Source of the DNA: Cranoglanis bouderius
Lineage: Eukaryota; Chordata; Actinopteri; Siluriformes; Cranoglanididae
Reading direction: 5' to 3'
NCBI GenBank assembly: GCA_023630585.1
Contig: CM042544.1
Span: 10,341,256-10,405,255 of the forward strand
DNA: 64,000 nucleotides
Shown here: piece by piece, positions 23,541 through 36,059 of the stretch
Layout of the letters: each line of letters begins with the position of its first letter
Position numbering within the stretch: position 1 is the first letter of the stretch
The notes under the pieces: model-generated
Told to the model about the DNA's origin: nothing
Seen by the model: only the letters and a program-made list of their open reading frames with translations
The model's database searches: none
Translations under genes and position numbers: made by a program

Positions 23541-24092
23541 CATCAATGTTCACAATAATATATGATCTGTTGTTTTGCAGATGCATGATGAAGTAAAATA
23601 AGTTTGCCTACAAAGATAACAGCATGGCAAAAGAGAATGCTACTGGACAGATATACACACACCTATGCACTTAGAGGGACAGCAGTGAGTCTTCAAGAGT
23701 TTTTCAAAGGTCATGAGGGAATCTGTCAGGCAATCCAGCTGTGCCATTTATTCCAGCATCCAAGAATCACAAGTAAAAACAATCAGACTTCCTGACTGAA
23801 GAAACAGACTTCAATGTGAATGTCCCAGGTTCTGTTTATTCCTGGATCATAGTTATAAGGACAGAGTGTAGGTCCTGATGAGTGCCACAATGAAGTTCCA
23901 GTGGTTTCTCTGTAGGCTAAAATGAAGAGACTTGAAGTTGATGTGAGCTGCTACGTATAACCAGAGATGAATATGCAGTGGTTTAACAGGGTAACCTCGT
24001 AGCCAGCAGACAGTAACTATGGTTCAGTTGTAAGTTTACATGAAGCCTACAAAAGGAGTAATGTCACATTTTTTCACTTGATTATCCGAATG

Positions 24093-24432
24093 CTGGGGGG
24101 CACAGTGGCTTAGTGGTTAGCAAGTTTGCCTCACACCTCCAGGGTTGGGGGTTTGAATCCTGCCTCTGCCCTGTGTGGGCAAAGTTTGCATGTTCTCCCC
24201 ATGCTTCAGGGGTGTTCTCTGGGTACCCCAGTTTTCTCCCCCAGTCCAAAGACATGTGTTGTAGACTGACTGGCATTTGCAAATTGTCCATAGAGTGTGT
24301 GATTGTGCTCTGCAATGGGTTGGCACCCCGTCTACGGTGTCCCCCACCTTGTGTCCCGAGTCCTCTGGGATAGGCTCCAGGCTCCCCCACAACCCTGTGC
24401 AGGATAAACAGCATGGAAAATGGATGGATGGA
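24093..24432 (+). mobile_element. tRNA-derived SINE with TGGA tail, well preserved
   Basis: GGGGGGCACAGTGGCTTAGT (A box), GGTTTGAATCC (B box), TGCATGTTCTCCCC, CCAGTCCAAAGACATG and GGGATAGGCTCCAGG, with tail AATGGATGGATGGATT. It is the most complete of the three copies. Confidence 0.8.
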
Positions 24433-24589
24433 TTATCCCAATGTCATGTAGAGTAAATCTGCAAGATTTAGAAATCATCACAATGAAGTTTTTGAAAGCT
24501 AGATGGTCACTGATGATTGGCCCGAATTTCCTGGTGCACCTTGATGGTAATATTGACAATATTGGAGTCAAGATTGATCATCGTGATGT

Positions 24590-24720
24590 GTTCAATTCAA
24601 CTAAACTCAATTCAGTTTTATTTGTATAGCACTTTTAAAACATGCATTGTCACAGATTTTTTTTTACAGAAAACTGGATGTAGATTTAGATCCCTAAAAG
24701 CAAGCCAGAGATGACAGCGG
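24590..24720. repeat. Dispersed fish repeat fragment
   Basis: TTCAATTCAACTAAACTCA followed by TTTTATTTGTATAGCAC, a sequence type spread widely in teleost genomes. The class was not determined. Confidence 0.45.
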
Positions 24721-27100
24721 CAAAACAAAATCTCAGACATGAGACCACATGAGGAAGAAATGTTGAAAGGACTAAAAACGTAACCCGTCTTCTTCTGGGT
24801 GACACCAGGTAATGGGATTATAAATCATTCAACAACTGTATACTATAGTGTCAAACAGTACTAAATGTGCGGAAATGATGTTCTGTATGAGCGTCACATT
24901 GTTTAGAATTACAGCAGTAGTTATTTAGTACAAGTCTAATAAAATCTAATCTAATCTAATAAAATATATCCAAGTGAGATTATCCATTGAAGCTTGAGAT
25001 TTGAGCATAAACTTTTTTTTTTTTTGGAAACTGCAAACCTTTTGGGTGTTTATGTTTAACCATCAACAACAGCACAGAGTGAGTCACAAGTGGAGAAAGC
25101 ACAAGTGGAGAGAGACAATAGATCGTTGAGGTTTACCAGCAGTTATCTGACATGATTTGTACTCCTGGCTCCTCAGTGAGAGCCTGCACTCCTCACATTG
25201 ACCCCCATGTTTACACCTCTACAGATCAGGTTGATTTATTACTATTGGTTTATTAGTATCAGCTGTGAAAATGGTAATATGCTGTATCAGTATTTTCTGT
25301 AGCTTATTTCATGTAATAATATGTCAAGCATGTTTGTAGCATTAATTTATTGTGACTTGTTACAGCTAGGCTTAAACCGTTTTCTTGATACACAGTTATT
25401 AATCTAATAAATTTGAAAGTAAATAAGTTACATTTCACTTGACCATAATTCAGGTTTTGGTTATTTATACAAGTCTTGACCAAGAGCAAGAAGAATTTAA
25501 TTATGCTAGGAAGAAAATGCAACACTGTGTGTTGTTATATGAAAATAATTAATTAGGTGGAGTGATGCAAGCCACCGTCCTATAAAAGTACTTTATAGCT
25601 CTTATCACACAGCAATTTCTTAACATGTTTTTATTTATCAAAGAATGACACATCATATTTTATCCATTTATAGTTACATATAATGCTGTGGAACATCCCA
25701 GATACATTAGTTCCTGTTATTACTTACTTTATAACAGCTATAAATATTTGTTTCAGCTATCAAGCCCTCACTTTATCTTGAAGGTAATAGGACTACAAAA
25801 GCCATTTGCTACAACAATGTGGTAACATCCTTAGACTTACAAACTGCTGACACTAGAGACTCCTTCCATATTTTTTTCCATAAAACTTTTTAGATTGTGT
25901 GGAGCATCTGCCATACAATTCCCTGTGTTAGCTGTTACTGTAGAAACAATAACGCATGAGAACCAGTGCATTAATATAAACATTGCAGTGAGCACTACTG
26001 TCAGAGTGTCAGGTAAAGAAGACTGAATCGGATGCAAGTGCAGTTTGAACAGTGTTCAAAAATGTAATCCAAAAACAGGCAAGGGTCAGGTGATTAGCAA
26101 ACATCAGCAATGGGGCAAAATCGAAAATGACAAAGGATTAGCAAACAAATTCAGAACCAGAAAAACAACACACAGGAAATGTGGCTTGGTAAGTTCAGGC
26201 AGATACACACTGAGCGTTAACTGTGAACGTGACAAGGTCCGGGGTTGTTGGGGAGTGTAGTTTTGGACAGCCATGTTTGTAAGCCATGGTGTGTTCTGGG
26301 GAGCGTTGGTGGTAGTTGTGGGAGTTGACCTGACACAGACCTATGCTGTTACAGAAAATTAATCAACACCTTCTGACCAGTCAGATTTGAAAATTCAACA
26401 GTGCTGTGGTATAATAGGTGGTATAATAAGAAGATATATGAAGAAGATGCTGCGGAATAAACTTTCATTCACAGCTGTTGTTTCACTTGATATACAGTGT
26501 GGGGAAATTATTTGGATAATTTTGTTTTTGTTACTTAATATTCTTTCAGTGCATATGTCCACTTCAAATTTACACACATAATGTCTTTTGACTGCTTGGA
26601 AATATGACAAAAAAGTAACAAATAAAAAAAGATAAACTATTTTAAAAAGAAACTGGTATAGTGTATCCAAGTACTTTTAGAAATTATGGCTGAAGGTGAA
26701 AGAGCTGAAACAACGCTTGAGTGGAAAAAAAGGTACAGAAGTCCCTGTACAGGTGAACCACACAAGTCCCTGGACAGGTGAACCACACAAGATATCACAA
26801 TGTGCTCTCAGACTAGCGATGAGGAAGGTAAGACAGAAGCCGGCAGTCACTAAATAATAGAATAGACATAGATAGATAATAGAATAGAGTTGCAGGATGA
26901 CATGAAAGCAGTAAGAACAACAGTTACACAGAGAACAATGCACAATGAACTGCAATACAATCGTCTGAACTCCCACACAAAACTCTGGTAAAAAGAAGCA
27001 CAAGCATACACGTCTAAAAGCATTTAGACAAATCTGTTTTTTTTGTTTTTTTTTGCAGTAATTCAGCTCGTCATGTTTGAAGAAAGAAGGCTTGTGCATA
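24721..27100. other. Unassigned AT-rich DNA
   Basis: No host exon recognised. A stretch at 25990-26340 (AAAAACAGGCAAGGGTCAGG, later CCGGGGTTGTTGGGGAGTG) looks like a dispersed repeat. A 22-nt unit, CCCTGGACAGGTGAACCACA-like, is repeated twice at 26745-26790. Confidence 0.35.
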
Positions 27101-27480
27101 TGATCCCAAGAACACCATACCCACAGTAAAGTACCGAGGTGGGAGTATCATGATATAGGGCTGCTTCTCTGCAAATGGAGCTGGGGCATTATACATCATT
27201 AAAGGAAACATGAATGGAGTGATGTAACAGGACACATTAAAGGAGAATTTAACCTCACTGGCTAAGAATCTGAATTTGGAGAGAAGATGGACATTTCACC
27301 AAGACAATGACCCAAAACCTACAGCCAAAATAAGTCCTGACTTGAATCTCATTGAAAATCCCATTGATTTTGAGTCCACCAGATAGGAATTAAATATGAT
27401 TTGCCAAGAGGAATGGGCCAAAATTGAACCACAATGCTGTAAAACTTAATTACTTCCAAACTTTGCAACAAAGTACTAAT
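27100..27480 (+). pseudogene. Tc1-like transposase remnant
   Basis: Decayed catalytic-half sequence, recognisable from nucleotides encoding a WTFHQDNDPKPTA-like block (27290-27322) and a SPDLNLIENP-like block (27335-27362), and ending near CAACAAAGTACTAA. Frames are broken throughout and no terminal repeats were found. Confidence 0.65.
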
Positions 27481-27548
27481 GCTGTTAGTTGTGCACTTTT
27501 GTTATATTAAATAACAAACACTAAAGTATTTACTTCCACCTCACTCAA

Positions 27549-28864
27549 GTAATTAGGTTAATTGGCAACAGGTCAGTAACATGATTGGGTATAAAAAGAG
27601 TATCTTAGAGAGGCAGAGTCTTTCAGAAGTAAAGATGGGCAGAGGTTCACCAATCTGTGAAAAACTGCGTCTACAAATTGTGGAACAATTTCAGAATAAT
27701 GTTCCTTAACGTAAAATTGCGAAGACTTTGAATATCTCATCATCTACGGTACATACTATCATCAAAAGTTTTCGAGAATCTGGAGAAATCTCTGTGTGCA
27801 AGGGACAAGGGCGAAAATCAATATTGCATTCCCGTGATCTTCGGGCCCTCAGGCAGCACTGCATTAAAAACAGGCATGATTCTGTAATGGAAATCACTGC
27901 ATGGGCTCAGAAACACCTCCAGAGATAATTGTCTATGAACACAGTTTGCCGTGCCATCCACAAATGCAGGATAAAACTCTGTCCTGCAAAGAAGAAGCCA
28001 TATGTGAACATGATCCAGAAACGCCGAAGTCTTCTCTGGGCCAAAGCTCATTTAAAATGGACTGAGGCAAAGTGCAAAACTGTTCTGTGGTCAGACGAAT
28101 CGAAATTTGAAATTCTTTTTGGAAACCATGGACGCCGCGTCCTCTGGACTAAAGAGGTGAGGGACCATCCAGCTTGTTATCAGAGCTCAGTTCAAAAGCC
28201 TACATCTCTGATGGTATGGGGGTGCATTAGTGCCTATGGAATGGGCACCTTGCACATCTGGAAAGGCATCATCAATGCTGACAGGTTTTAGCGCAACATA
28301 TGCTTTCATCCAGATGACATCTTTTTCAGGGAAGGCCTTGCATATTTCAGCAAGACAATGCTAAACCGCATACTGCATCTATTACAACAGCATGGCTTCA
28401 TAGTAGAAGAGTCCGGGTGCTGAACAGGCCTGCCTGCAGTCCAGACCTTTCACCAATTGAAAACATTTGCCACATCATGAAACGAAAAATATGACAAAGA
28501 AGACCCAGGACTGTTGAGCAGCTAGAATCCTGTATAAGACACGAATGGGACAACATTCCTCTCCCAAAACTCCAGCAACTGGTCTCCTCATTTCCCAGAT
28601 GTATACGGACTGTTGTTAAAAGAAGAGGGGATGCTACACAGTGGTAAACATGACCCTGTCCCAACTTTTTTGAGACATGTTGCCATGAAATTCGAAATTA
28701 CCTTATTTTTTCCTTAAAATGGTGCATTTCCTCAATTTAAACATTTGATATGTTTTCTATGTTCTATTGAGAATAAAATATGGGTTTATGAGATTTGCAT
28801 ATCATTGCATTCTGTTTTTATTTACATTTTACCCAGTGTCCCAACTTTTTTGGAATTGGGGTTT
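27549..28864 (+). mobile_element. Tc1-like transposon, family A, 5' truncated
   Basis: The right inverted repeat ends GTCCCAACTTTTTTGGAATT then GGGGTT at 28840-28864. The left repeat is missing; the copy begins near AGGTTAATTGGCAACAGG. It carries a nearly continuous plus-strand transposase pseudogene, the best-preserved coding copy of this family here. Directly after it (28867-28916), TCCACAAACTTATGGCC is the end of a different Tc1-like family also seen at 52416. Confidence 0.82.
27635..28646 (+). pseudogene. Tc1-like transposase pseudogene (family A, best copy)
   Basis: Starts MGRGSPICEKLRLQIVEQF and keeps one frame with in-frame stops (in NVP-stop-RKIAK near 27707 and after AQKHLQR near 27927). 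KTVLWSDESKFEILF carries the first catalytic Asp. A small deletion near 28289 (relative to the copy at 32050) shifts the frame. The end has LFHQLKTFA-like decayed catalytic sequence. Inactive. Confidence 0.8.
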
Positions 28865-28916
28865 TAGTTCCAGTGAAGGAGTCCACAAACTTATGGCCAT
28901 ATAGTGTATTTTATGT

Positions 28917-30142
28917 GCAAATCCTAAGTGAAGTCACCTTAGAAATATAAGAGTTTTATGATTAAATGGTTTGCAGAAGTACGATATTCAATGCTATAAT
29001 AAAGGTGCAGCAAAGAAAGGACAAAAAATATATAATGCAGCCATAGCTGTCTCTGGGGCACTGAAGTATTTCTTTCCTATTGTTAAGTAGCTTGAATGTC
29101 AGTCCTTACCAATCTATCAGAGTTTATACCAAAGGAACTAGTAATGATCACAACATACAATCTGAAATAACTGATCTTGACCGTTTGTTCATGTTGTTCA
29201 CAAAAACATCTAACATAATAAAAAAAAGAACAATATTTTGTTGTTGTTTCTTTTCTTCCTCAACTTGACTGTTTCAGAATCCTTGTTAACATGAGGAAAC
29301 TGTTTGCTGGCACAGTGCTATCGTCCCTTGTGTTCATTTTACATATTTTAGGGGAGGAAAACTAGTAGGAAACAAATAGGATTTCCAGAGTTTAACACAG
29401 TCACGATTCACAACCAGAAATAAATCTTACAACCTAATAATAATTAACACATCTACAGCCATAGTCCTAACAAAGTCATATTCTGTACATTAAATCAGTC
29501 TCTGTAATCATAAATGTGTAATATAAATCAAAAAGTGGGAAGCACTTCAATATGTATGGGAATGTAACACATTTTCTCACAGAAATGTAATGAGTGTATT
29601 CGTGTCTGTTGGAGTCTATTTATGGCCTCCTCTTTGTAACTGTCTTGCTCAGGAACTGGGGAAGGAAATTTTCACTTACGCACAATCAGCTGATGAATGA
29701 CAACACACTTCCTGTTTCAGACAAGCCTGTGAGCCAGTGAGGTGAAGCTTACCTCTGCACTGATGCAGGTTTAATCATAATCATCATGATGAAGACATTT
29801 ATGTGAGAAGAGGGCATGCCATTATTATAATACTATTTCATTGGTTATCATTAATTAATTGGTTTCAAAAGAAATAGTACCCTTGGACTCCTTAGTTAGT
29901 AAATGACAATGTTGCCCCCTGCTGGAGATGTGTTTTCTCAGAGACAAAAATCACTGTGCATTTTTCCATATATTTCCTGGCAATGTTGTTCTCTGTCCCA
30001 GAGGACACTGCTAATGCAGCAGTATATTTTTCAGTACTGTAGTCCAGCCTTGCTTTTCAATACTAGTGTATAATTTGTATTCTTGTAGTGAGGTGTTGGG
30101 CCACCACAAGCCACCAGATCAGCTTCTGTGCATCTTGGCATA
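28917..30142. other. Unassigned AT-rich DNA
   Basis: No gene, RNA or clear transposon recognised. Confidence 0.35.
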
Positions 30143-30391
30143 CAGGTGCATCTCAGTAAATTAGAATGTTGTGGAAAAGTTCATTTATTTCAGTAATTCA
30201 GTGAATTTCAGTGAATTGGTGGGTTTTTGTTAAATGTGAGCCAAAATCATCACAATTAAAAGAACCAAAGACTTAAACTACTTCAGTCTGTGTGCATTGA
30301 ATTTATTTAATACACGAGTTTCACAATTTGAGTTGAATTACTGAAATAAATGAACTTTTCCACGACATTCTAATTTATTGAGATGCACCTG
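30143..30391. mobile_element. 249-bp MITE derived from the tomm40-intron Tc1 family
   Basis: Begins CAGGTGCATCTCAGTAAATT and ends in GAGATGCACCTG, flanked by TA on both sides (30141-30142, 30392-30393). Its sequence equals the two ends of the element at 39193-40703 with the transposase removed, so it is an internal-deletion derivative. Confidence 0.88.
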
Positions 30392-30393
30392 TA

Positions 30394-31325
30394 GATTGTA
30401 CATGTCTCTAGAACTGTACTGGAGAGATGAACACCATTCAGTTGGTGTTTTGCTGATGTTGATGAAGAATACTGTCTAACACTTCAGTCCAAATCTCCCA
30501 TAAGTGTTTTAACAGGGATGAAATCTGCTGAGTGTGAAGGCTATAGCATATGATTTACATCAGTTTCACCCTTATCAAACCATTCAGTGACCCTTGTGAC
30601 CTGTGGATGGAGACACTGTCATCCTGACACCACATAGAAATGTTTAATCATAGAATAAAGATGATCAGTCAGAAGAACTTTTCTATTGATTGCAGTGATT
30701 TCTCTCTGTGGGGACAAGTGAACCTACACCATGCCAGCAAAATGCCCTCACAGCATAAAAGAGCCATTTTCTCCTTTGCCACCTGTTTGCATCTATCTCT
30801 ATTTAGCTGAGTATTCAATACTTTATCCTGCTAAAAAATACTAGATTACAGAAAAAAATCAAACACTACCTTAGCTCTAGACAAAATTACATGTTAAACA
30901 TTTTAGACATGCATACAGCTACTGACCTCTTGTGGTTAACACAACTGAAAGAGATTTGGACGCTGAGCAATGTGATGGCTTTATATTTATGAAGATATTT
31001 TTAGTACAAAACCAACCTACAAATACTTCCGTTATCTGCTCAAACATTCTGCATGCTATGGTCTTCAAAGTGACCTCAAATCAGACATTATTAAATGATC
31101 ATACATCTGTGCTCAGGTACAAAATATTACATTTTCTACACTGCTTGATCTTTCTCTGAAGCAGAAACGTTTCTACAGAGTTAATTTCCAACCAAACTGA
31201 AGGAACCTGCAGATTTTATTTATGATGCTGATCTTTGCAGCAGAAGAGAAACTCCCAGGACTTACATTGCACACTACATACATTTCCTATTAGTATTGAA
31301 TAATATGCTTTAAGATGAACAACTA
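30394..31325. other. Unassigned DNA
   Basis: No recognisable exon. A Tc1-like residue may lie at 30420-30800 (decayed HTH/DDE-like words) but I cannot place a frame. Confidence 0.3.
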
Positions 31326-32468
31326 CAACCCCAATTCCAAAAAAGTTGGGACGCTGTGTAAAATGTAAATAAAAACAGAATGCAATGATTTGCAAATCTC
31401 ATAAACCCGTATGTTATTCACAATAGAACATAGAATGTATAACAAAATGTACACTGAGTAAATGTACCATTTTAAGAAAAAAGAAGGTAATTTTGAATTT
31501 GATGGCCACAACACATCTAAAAAAAAACAGTTGGGATTGGGGCAATAAAAGGCTGGAAAAGTAAGTGTTACTAAAAAGAAACAGCTGGATGTTAATTGGC
31601 AACAGGTCAGTAACATGATTGGGTATAAAAAGAGTATCTTAGAGAGGCAGAGTCTTTCAGAAGTAAAGATGGGCAGAGGTTCACCAATCTGCGAAACTGC
31701 ATCTACAACTTGTGGAACAATTTCAGAATAATGTTCCTCAACGTAAAAATGTGAAGACTATGAATATCTCATCATCTACAGTACATAATATCATCAAAAG
31801 ATTCCAGGAATCTGGAGAAATCTCTGTGTGCAAGGGACAAGGGTGAAAATCAATATTGCATGCCCTTGATCTTTCCTTTTTGGAAACCATGGACGCTGCG
31901 TCCTCTAAAGTAAAGAGGACTAAAGAGGAGAGGGACCATCCAGCTTTTTGTCAGTGCTCAGTTCAAAAGCCTGCATCTCTGATGGTATGGGGGTGCATTA
32001 GTGCCTATGGAATGGGCAGCTTGCACATCTGGAAAGGCACCATAAATGCTGAAAAGTATATACAGGTTTTAGCACAACATACACTTCCATCCATATTCCA
32101 TCCCATCTTTACTTCTGAGAGACTCTGCCTCTCTAAGATACGCTTTTTATACCCAATCATGTTACTGACCTGTTGCCAATTAACCTATTTAGTTGCAAAA
32201 TGTTCCTCCAGCTGTTTCTTCTTAGTAACACTTACTTTTCCAGCCTTTTGTTGCCCCATCCCAATTTTTTGAGACATGTTGCGGCCATCAAATTCAAAAT
32301 TACCTTATTTTTTCCCTTAAAATGGTACATTTCCTCAGTTTAAACATTTGATATGTTTTCTATGTTTTATTGTGAATAACATATGGGTTTATGTGATTTG
32401 CAAATCATTGCATTCTGTTTTTATTTACATTTTACACAGCGTCCCAACTTTTTTTGGAATTGGGGTTG
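31326..32468 (+). mobile_element. Tc1-like family A element with very long inverted repeats, internally deleted
   Basis: CAACCCCAATTCCAAAAAAG at the left and its complement at the right (ending 32468) are flanked by TA (31324-31325 and 32469-32470). The inverted repeats run about 340-370 bp each (31326-31670 and 32100-32468) and include part of the 5' coding region around GGCAGAGTCTTTCAGAAG. Between them only fragments of transposase remain (for example MVWGCISAYGMGSLHIW at about 31982-32030). Confidence 0.85.
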
Positions 32469-32804
32469 TATGTCTTTATGCTACATCATTATCTGTTAAC
32501 ACATGTGGCAATGTACCGGTTGTTATTGTAAGCATTACAGCTTTGAGATACTCAGTAATTATTTTTTCCCCCTTAACATTGCTTTACTCCAGTGGACACC
32601 AACCCTCTTCCTTGAGATCTACCTTCCTGCAGGTTTCATCTCCAACCAAAATTGAACACACCCGTTTTAGCTGATCAAGAACTTCTTAAGGAAATGATTA
32701 GATGGTCAGGTGGGCACGATTATGGTTGGAGCTAAAGTCTTCAGGAAGGTAGATCTCCAGGAACAGAGTTGGTGACTGATTACAAATGGCTTCTACTTTT
32801 CCTA

Positions 32805-34300
32805 CAGTCATGGCCAAAAGTATTGGCAGTGACATAAGTTTTGTGTTTTGCAAAGTTTGCTGCTTCAGTATTTGTAGATTGTTTTTTCACATGTTTCTAT
32901 GGTATACAATGATAAGCTTTTATTGGCAATATATAATATTGCCATATATATAAGCTTTTATATATATATATATATATAAGCTTTTATAAACTTATTTCAT
33001 AAGTTTTAAAGGCTTTTATTGGCAAAAACATTTAATATATGCAATATTTACAGTGTTGACCCTTGTTCTTCATAACCTCTGCAATTCGCTCTGGCATGCT
33101 GGATATTAGCTTCTGGGCCAAATCCTGACTGATGGCGATCCATTCTTGCCTTATTAGTGCTCAGAGTTGATCACAATTTGTGGGCTTCTGCTTGTCCACT
33201 CGCCTTTTGAGGATTGACCACAGGTTCTCTAAGGGATTGAGATCTGGGGAGTTGCCTGGCCACTGATCCAAAATTTCAATGTAATGATCTCCGAGACACT
33301 TCATTATCACTCTTGCCTTGTGACATGGTGCTCCATCATGCCGGAAAATGCACGGATCATCACCAAATTGCTCCTGGATTGTTGGGAGAAGTTGCTCTTG
33401 CAGGACATTTGATACCATTCTTTATTCATGGCAGTGTTTGGGGCAGAATTGTGAGAGAGCCCACTCCCTTGGTTGAAAAGCAACCCCACACATGGATGGT
33501 CTCAGGATGCTTCACTGTTGGCACGACACAGAACTCATGGTAGCGTTCACCTTTTCTTCTCCGGACAATCGATTTTCCAGACGTCCCAAACAGTCGGAAG
33601 GGAACTTCATCAGAGAAAATAACTTTGCAACCGTCTTCTGTTGTCCAATTCTTGTACTTCCTGCAGAATTTCAGTCTGTCCTTGATGTTTTTCTTGGAGA
33701 GAAGTGACTTCTTTGCTGCCCTTCTTGACACCAGGCCATTGTCCAAAAGTCTTCACCTCACTGTGCATGCAGATGCAAGCTCTGCACTGGTGGTGACACG
33801 ATTCCATAGCTGACTCCTCAGGAGGAGACGGTCCTGGAGCTTGCTGGACACTCTGGGACGTCCTGAAGCCTTCTCCACTGCAGTCGAACCTCTCTCCTTG
33901 AAGTTCTTGAATGGTTCTTTCAGGTGTAATATTCTTTGCAGCAATTTCCTTGCATGTGAGGCCTTACAGTCTGCTCTTACAATCCAGTCTGCTCTTACAA
34001 TCCAATCAGTATGACAGTGATTTCACCTGACTAGTACTCATTCACACTTTCACATGTGCTGATGATATGATTAGTGAAATGATGTTAGCTGGTCATTTTG
34101 TACCAGGGCCAAAAAACAGTGAAATTTGGGTTTTTGTGAAAAGTTCGTTTTTCTGGCCAATGAAGCGTTTTGCAATTATTTAAAATGCATCTGGTCACTC
34201 TGCACAATAATCTAGAAACAATGTGAATGAACACCACAACAGCTTAAGCAGCAAACTTTGCAAAACCAAAAAAAAAACCCAATACTTTTGGCCATGACTG
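32805..34300 (-). mobile_element. Tc1-like transposon, family C
   Basis: Ends CAGTCATGGCCAAAAGTATT and its complement, flanked by TA (32803-32804 and 34301-34302). Minus-strand transposase parts span 33944 to 33161. They include ERGSTAVEKASGRPRVS, KVIFSDEVPFRLFG, FRHDGAPCHKARV and WPGNSPDLNPLENLW, in three frames. A TA microsatellite sits in the right-hand non-coding part near 32955-32980. Confidence 0.85.
33161..33944 (-). pseudogene. Tc1-like transposase pseudogene (family C)
   Basis: The catalytic Asp (IFSDEVPF), second Asp (RHDGAPCHKA) and Glu (SPDLNPLENLW) are all still visible but lie in separate frames, with a stop or frameshift near 33420 and near 33750. The N-terminal DNA-binding part is largely lost. 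Confidence 0.78.
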
Positions 34301-34302
34301 TA

Positions 34303-34989
34303 GATACAGGACAAGTCTGAGCATCACTCACCTTTTTATCAACATTATTATCATTTTTTAAAAAGAATTCTAGGTTTTTCTCATTTGTTTAAACTGAGTT
34401 TTGATTTGTTATTCAACGGACAGACGCAATATATCATTTGTGAATAGTCTGACCTACTTCAGTTAGCTTTCTCACTCAAGTACTCAGTGTAGCTTTTTAG
34501 AGCATGTTGATGTTATATTAGCATCTAGGTCATCAACTGCACATGTGCTCTCTTTTATTACTGTTCTCTAATCTTTGTCTCACTAATTCTCACTTTTCCC
34601 CTCAATAACGTTGATTATAGTAATAAAGTTTACTGCTCAGCACTGTCAGTGTTCTGTGTGCTTTATAAATTCCCTTCCTAAATATGAATGAAAGCAGAGA
34701 TTTCAGTATGAAATAGAAATGAAAGATTTTGTATAATTGCAGTGCAGCGTTTTCAGCTGTTTTTTTTTTTTTTTTTTTTTTTAATAGATTATTCATTTGA
34801 GATACTCTGTTGCGGTTGTTCATTTTTAAAGCATCTTAGGTTTACTAAATGAATAACGTTCACTTTTTTCAGCAGGGGTTTAACGTAATAACCGCAGAAT
34901 ACCCTTGAAGTGGACGTGTAGTGAATGGGTAAGCGTTACGTCGCTTCCTGACTCCTGTTCTTCACCCCTTACTTCTGAAAGAAACTCAG
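34303..34989. other. Unassigned DNA upstream of the tomm40 promoter
   Basis: A poly-T run (about 34758-34783) and AT-rich sequence; no gene recognised. Confidence 0.4.
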
Positions 34990-35171
34990 GAGGGAACCAA
35001 TCGCCTTACAGTTACAGTATCCTTCAACCAATTAGTTTGCAGTTGTAGCATGCTATACCCAATCCCCGTCAGAGATGGGCGAAGAGGGCGGGTCAAGACG
35101 TTGGTCTTGTAGGTTGTCCCATACATCCTACCGGTGCTTCATAGCCGTGTAACTGGACTGCATTGCACAAC
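34990..35171 (+). promoter_or_regulatory. Probable tomm40 promoter and non-coding first exon
   Basis: About 0.9 kb upstream of the tomm40 ATG, which itself sits one base after a splice acceptor (tgtctcag at 36051-36058), so a non-coding first exon is required. This stretch has three CCAAT boxes (near 34998, 35028 and 35059) and a GC box (GGGCGG, 35086-35092). It ends in a good donor, ACAAC|GTGAGT, at 35171/35172. The transcription start is inferred to lie near 35100. The 0.9-kb 5'UTR intron (35172-36058) shows no other feature. Confidence 0.45.
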
Positions 35172-36059
35172 GTGAGTAGAGCACGAGGCTATATGAAATA
35201 GTTAAATAAATTACTTTACGGTTACGCTGTGTTTTAGTGTTGCAAATGTTATTCTAATTGAGGTCAGGGAGGCTTAGTGCGGTATTATAGTTTTCCTCCA
35301 CCACTAAAGGAAGTGTAGCTAGTACCAAGTGTTAGCATGTTGGCTATCTGACGTTAGCAATTTAGCTCACCTGCTGTCCTGCCAAGTGAACCGTGCACCA
35401 AGCATTTCTGTGTACTTTATTATCAGCTGAGCTTTTGTCATCAATTTAGCGTTGATTAAAAGAGGTTGTTGACAAAAAGCTTCTAGCTGCGTGTTATTGT
35501 TGTCCTTTGGTGGTTTGGTGGTCTTAATACTTCAAAACAAGCAACAGACCTGACCTAGGTCAAGGGCCAATCTTAAAATAGCTACAATTAAAACACCGCT
35601 CACTACATAGTGTGCAGAAGCCTTGTATTTTATATCTTATGTAGTGCACTTATATAGGAAGTAAAGGCCATGAAGGATTCAGCCCATGATACACCGAAAT
35701 AATATGCTGTGTGAAAAATTAGTTGAATTAAAATTATTTTATCTTTTGTGATTTGGTGCTTGTATTTGTAATTATTGTTAGGACGCACATTATACCAAAA
35801 AATAAAAACATCATACTTAATTTCATCTTCTAAAACATTTATAACTAGTTTATAACTGTTTATAAATATTTATAACTGTTATTTGAAACTACATTTAGTT
35901 AGTTAGTACATTTATAATTTATATTGTGTCAGGTACATATGATTTACTATGATGACTGGCTCTCATCCTACAGTTTCTAGCAGTTGCAAAGCCCTAATTA
36001 AAGTGGTGTATTATTTATACTATCATTAACCTGAATAACTATAAATTGTGTGTCTCAGC

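Noticed and set aside
22066..24432. Zinc-finger or host exons suggested by frames in the SINE copies
   Set aside because: The frames repeat between the three SINE copies and follow the SINE consensus, not a gene.
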